From the NCBI GenBank assembly GCA_947629605.1, contig CANREK010000011.1, positions 1 to 14,545 of the forward strand: a stretch of 14,545 nucleotides of DNA. The letters run 5' to 3'. Shown here piece after piece: positions 11,832 through 14,545 of this stretch; the stretch's first letter is position 1, and the number at the start of each line of letters is the position of its first letter. Both the position numbers and the translations under genes were made by a program. Below the pieces are notes generated by a model. That model saw only the letters and a program-made list of their open reading frames with translations. It was not told the origin of the DNA and searched no databases. The DNA is from an uncultured Clostridia bacterium (lineage in GTDB: Bacteria > Bacillota > Clostridia > Christensenellales > Borkfalkiaceae).

Positions 11832-13856
11832 ATGGCAAAAAAATACTACATCACGACGCCGATCTACTATCCGAGCGGAAATTGGCACATCGGGCACTGC
11901 TACACGACGGTCATCTGCGACGCGCTGTCCCGCTTCCACAAGATGAAGGGGGAAGAGGTCTACTTCCTCACAGGCACCGACGAACACGGTCAAAAGGTGG
12001 AGAAGGAGGCCTTGAAGCGGGGGATCACGCCCCTTGAATTCATCGACCCGCTCGTCGCCGAGCTCAAAGACACATGGCGGATGCTCGACATCGACTACGA
12101 CCGCTTCATCCGCACGACCGACGAGGACCATGTCAAGTGCGTTCAACACATCTATCAAAAGCTCTATGAGAGCGGCGACATCTATAAGGCCGAATACGAG
12201 GGCTACTACTGCACGCCGTGCGAGGCCTTTTGGACCGAGGGACAGCTCAAAGAGGGCAAGTGCCCCGATTGCGGCAGAGAAGTGACGCGGCAGAAGGAAG
12301 AGAGCTACTTTTTCCGTCTCTCCAAATACGCGCCCCGCATCTTGAAGCTCTACGAGGATAACCCTCAATTCTTGCAGCCGACGTCCCGCGTCAACGAGAT
12401 GGTGAATAACTTTTTGAAGGCGGGCCTTACCGATCTCTCCGTCTCCCGCACGACGGTGAAGTGGGGCGTGCCGCTTCCCTTCGATCCGAAACACACGGCG
12501 TATGTCTGGATCGACGCGCTCTCCAACTACATCTCCGCGCTCGGCTACGGCACAGGGCACGACGAGGCCTACAAAAAATATTGGCCCGCGGAGCTCCACC
12601 TCGTCGGGAAGGAGATCGTGCGCTTCCACGCCATCATTTGGCCCGCCATTTTGATGGCGCTCGGCGAACCGATGCCGAAGCAGATCTACGGCCATGGGTG
12701 GCTGCTCATCGGCGGGGAAAAGCTCTCCAAATCCAAGGAGAACGCCCGTCCCGAACTCACCGACCCGCACGAACTCGTCAAGCGCTACGGCGCCGATGCC
12801 GTTCGCTATTATCTGCTCCGCGAGATCCCCTTCGGCAGTGACGGCGAATACACGACGGAGCGGTTCTTGCTCCGAATCAACGCAGACCTCGCCAACGACC
12901 TTGGCAATCTCGTCTCGCGCACGCAGGCGATGATCGTGCAGAACTTCGACGGAAAGGTCCCGCCGCGGGGAGAGGCAGAGAGCGCGGATAATGAGCTCAT
13001 TTCGATGTGCGGACAACTTTTCGAGCGGGTAGACGCGGACATGGGTGCCCTAAATGCGCCCGACGCCCTTTCGGAAATTTTCAACCTCGTCGCCCGCGCC
13101 AACAAATATATCGACGAAACGGCGCCCTGGGTGCTCGCCAAGGACCCCGCCCAAAAGGCCCGCCTCGGCACCGTCCTCTACAACCTTGCCGAAGTTTGCA
13201 GGCTGTGCGCCGTGGCGTTGAAGCCCTTCCTCACCGTTGCGCCGAAGAAGATCTTAAAGAGTTTCTCCTGCGACGAAGAGGCGGGATTCGACACGCTGAA
13301 ATTCGGTCTCCTCCAAGAGGGGGCCGCGGTGGAAAAACTGCCGCCCGTGTTCCCGCGCTTCGATGTCAAAAAGGAGCTCGCCGAAGTGGAGAAGATGGTG
13401 AAGAAGAACACCCCCTCAGCCCCTGCGGGGCAGCTCCCCCTCGGGGGGGCGCCGAGCGGCGCGTCTACTTCTTGCCCTCCCCCTGCGTCAGGGGGAGGGG
13501 TAGGGGTGGGGGTCCGCCCCTCAACGAAGTCCGAGATCACCATCGACGACTTCTCCAAAATCGAACTCAAGATCGGCGAAGTCATCGCCTGCGAAAAGGT
13601 GGAAAAGTCCGACAAACTTCTCCACGAGACCGTAAAGATCGGCGATGAGGTGCGCTCCATCGTCTCGGGCATCGCCAAATTCTACACCCCCGAGGAGATG
13701 GTGGGGAAGAGAGTTGTCATCGTGACCAACTTAAAGCCCGTCAAGCTCCGCGGCGTGCTCTCCGAGGGCATGATCCTCTGCGCCGAGGATGAAAAGGGCA
13801 ATCTCTCGCTCCTCTCTCCCGAAAAACTTGTCGAAAGCGGGGCGAATGTCCGATGA
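11832..13856 (+). CDS. metG: Methionyl-tRNA synthetase with C-terminal tRNA-binding domain
   Basis: 674 residues. Charges tRNA-Met with methionine in the cytoplasm. Seen: the class I HIGH motif at 19-22; a zinc knuckle with Cys127, Cys130, Cys144 and Cys147; the signature KLSKS at 297-301 (KMSKS variant); the anticodon-binding helical domain with WVLAKDP near 436; and a C-terminal EMAP/Arc1p-type tRNA-binding domain from about 570 (DDFSKIELKIGEV to the end), used for dimerisation and tRNA binding. The linker at residues 527-567 is Pro/Gly/Ala/Ser-rich and is encoded by two hairpin repeats of intergenic type kept in frame. The rest of the protein shows no disruption. It overlaps tatD by 4 bp (ATGA), the usual metG-tatD arrangement of Bacillota. 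Confidence 0.97.
   Translation: MAKKYYITTPIYYPSGNWHIGHCYTTVICDALSRFHKMKGEEVYFLTGTDEHGQKVEKEALKRGITPLEFIDPLVAELKDTWRMLDIDYDRFIRTTDEDHVKCVQHIYQKLYESGDIYKAEYEGYYCTPCEAFWTEGQLKEGKCPDCGREVTRQKEESYFFRLSKYAPRILKLYEDNPQFLQPTSRVNEMVNNFLKAGLTDLSVSRTTVKWGVPLPFDPKHTAYVWIDALSNYISALGYGTGHDEAYKKYWPAELHLVGKEIVRFHAIIWPAILMALGEPMPKQIYGHGWLLIGGEKLSKSKENARPELTDPHELVKRYGADAVRYYLLREIPFGSDGEYTTERFLLRINADLANDLGNLVSRTQAMIVQNFDGKVPPRGEAESADNELISMCGQLFERVDADMGALNAPDALSEIFNLVARANKYIDETAPWVLAKDPAQKARLGTVLYNLAEVCRLCAVALKPFLTVAPKKILKSFSCDEEAGFDTLKFGLLQEGAAVEKLPPVFPRFDVKKELAEVEKMVKKNTPSAPAGQLPLGGAPSGASTSCPPPASGGGVGVGVRPSTKSEITIDDFSKIELKIGEVIACEKVEKSDKLLHETVKIGDEVRSIVSGIAKFYTPEEMVGKRVVIVTNLKPVKLRGVLSEGMILCAEDEKGNLSLLSPEKLVESGANVR
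13411..13521 (+). repeat. Two intergenic-type hairpin repeats inside the metG linker
   Basis: The first (13411-13453) has the form CCCCCTCAG, a GCCCC/GGGGC hairpin (13419-13431), CAGCTCCCCCTCGGGGGGGCGCC. This resembles a dispersed CCTCAG...CAGCTCCC...GGGAGCC repeat I know from gut Clostridia genomes. The second (13475-13512) is an 11-bp perfect hairpin, CCCTCCCCCTG/CAGGGGGAGGG, with a 3-nt loop followed by GGTAGGGGTGGGGG. It belongs to the same family as the intergenic copies at 5663 and 7877. Both are translated in frame. Confidence 0.8.
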
Positions 13857-14545
13857 TCGACGTTCACGCGCACTTTGCGGAGGAAAATTACGACTTCCCC
13901 GCCGAGTGGGAGAAGATCAAGGCGGCGGGCGTCGCAAAAGTCATTCTCGCGGCGGACACGTTGGAGCATGCCGCATGGCACGCCGCGTTCTGTCGGGAAC
14001 ACGAGGGCGCCTACTTCACCGTCGGCATCCATCCCGAATTCGCCCGCGGCATTCCCTTTGGGGAGGGGGTCCGCCCTCGCTTTCTCGACACCCTCGAAGA
14101 ACTTTCCGCCGACAAAAAGTGCGTGGCGGTGGGGGAGATCGGCCTCGACTACCACTACGAGGGTCCCGACAAGGAAGCGCAGAAGGCCCTGTTCGAGGCC
14201 CAGCTCTGCGCCGCGGAGGAGTTAAATCTCCCCGTGCAGATCCATTCGCGTGACGCGTGCGCCGACACGCTCGACATTCTGCGCCGCCACTACGGGCGCA
14301 TGAAGCGCGGATTTTTGATGCATTGCTATGGCTACGGTGCGGAAAATCTGCCCGAATTCCTCGAACTCGGCGCCTACTTTTCCTTCGGCGGCGTCGTCTG
14401 CTTCAAGAATGCCCGCCGCGCGGTGGAAGCCGTGGCCGCCTGTCCCTTGGACCGCATTCTCTCCGAGACGGACAGCCCGTATCTGAGCCCCTTCCGCGGG
14501 GAGAAGAACACCCCCGCCAACATTCCCGTCATCGTGGAGAAGCTG
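13853..14545 (+). CDS. tatD: TatD-family metal-dependent hydrolase (3' end outside window)
   Basis: 231 residues visible, no stop before the window edge. TatD proteins are TIM-barrel metallo-hydrolases with DNase activity. Seen: the metal ligands HAH (His5, His7), VGEIGLDYHY (Glu95), PVQIHSRDA (His131), LMHCYG (His157) and LSETDSPYL (Asp207), the complete family set in the right order, plus FSFGGVVCFKN. ATG 13853 overlaps the metG stop as ATGA, so translation is probably coupled. Roughly the last tenth of the protein is expected beyond the edge. Confidence 0.96.
   Translation, partial: MIDVHAHFAEENYDFPAEWEKIKAAGVAKVILAADTLEHAAWHAAFCREHEGAYFTVGIHPEFARGIPFGEGVRPRFLDTLEELSADKKCVAVGEIGLDYHYEGPDKEAQKALFEAQLCAAEELNLPVQIHSRDACADTLDILRRHYGRMKRGFLMHCYGYGAENLPEFLELGAYFSFGGVVCFKNARRAVEAVAACPLDRILSETDSPYLSPFRGEKNTPANIPVIVEKL

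Noticed and set aside
11733..13016. Minus-strand ORF (427 codons) opposite metG
   Set aside because: It is a shadow of metG, which has all MetRS motifs; the antisense frame has no family features and crosses the divergent promoters.
13411..13521. Frameshift or pseudogene in metG
   Set aside because: The frame remains open through the GC-rich repeats and continues into a complete tRNA-binding domain; nothing suggests loss of function.

Overview
The window looks like a chromosomal segment of a GC-rich, spore-forming Clostridia-type Bacillota, probably an uncultured gut lineage. This rests on three things: the gene order matches the Bacillus/Clostridium neighbourhood yaaO-(tmk)-holB-ricT-yabB-rsmI-metG-tatD; spmA/spmB are present; and a clostridial 2[4Fe-4S] ferredoxin sits inside the cluster. 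Species-level placement is not possible from sequence alone. No transposase, phage gene, CRISPR array, tRNA or rRNA is visible.

Left part (1-5634, all +). The 3' part of an unrecognised gene leads into a tightly packed run: an Orn/Lys/Arg decarboxylase-family PLP protein, holB (4-bp overlap) and ricT (22-bp overlap). Then comes a free-standing ferredoxin unit with its own promoter and terminator, followed by trmN6-rsmI. tmk, yabA and the GIY-YIG gene yazA, found here in Bacillus, are absent.

Middle part (5635-11830). This holds an O-antigen ligase/polymerase-like membrane protein (+), the spmA-spmB pair (-), and a zinc-ribbon/5-TM/leucine-rich-repeat protein (-). Every boundary between transcription units from the ferredoxin to the zinc-ribbon gene carries a composite repeat block (A 3810-4088, B 5707-6000, C 7603-7863, D 9316-9738). 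The blocks are built from four hairpin modules in fixed order, and the core stems of the modules differ by compensatory base changes. A second, C/G-rich hairpin repeat family occurs at 5663-5694, at 7877-7910 and inside metG.

Right part (11832-14545, +). metG and tatD are translationally coupled (ATGA). The metG linker between the catalytic/anticodon part and the C-terminal tRNA-binding domain consists of two intergenic-type repeats read in frame. tatD runs off the window.

The most promising undescribed items are: (1) a highly structured leader of about 170 nt in front of the zinc-ribbon/LRR gene, with its own promoter, three nested helices starting at the predicted transcript end, and an intrinsic terminator before the ribosome binding site, which has the layout of a riboswitch or attenuator of no family I recognise; (2) the covarying four-module repeat and its loop-nested insert; (3) the repeat-built linker in MetRS; (4) a small antisense-type locus at 7961-8086.
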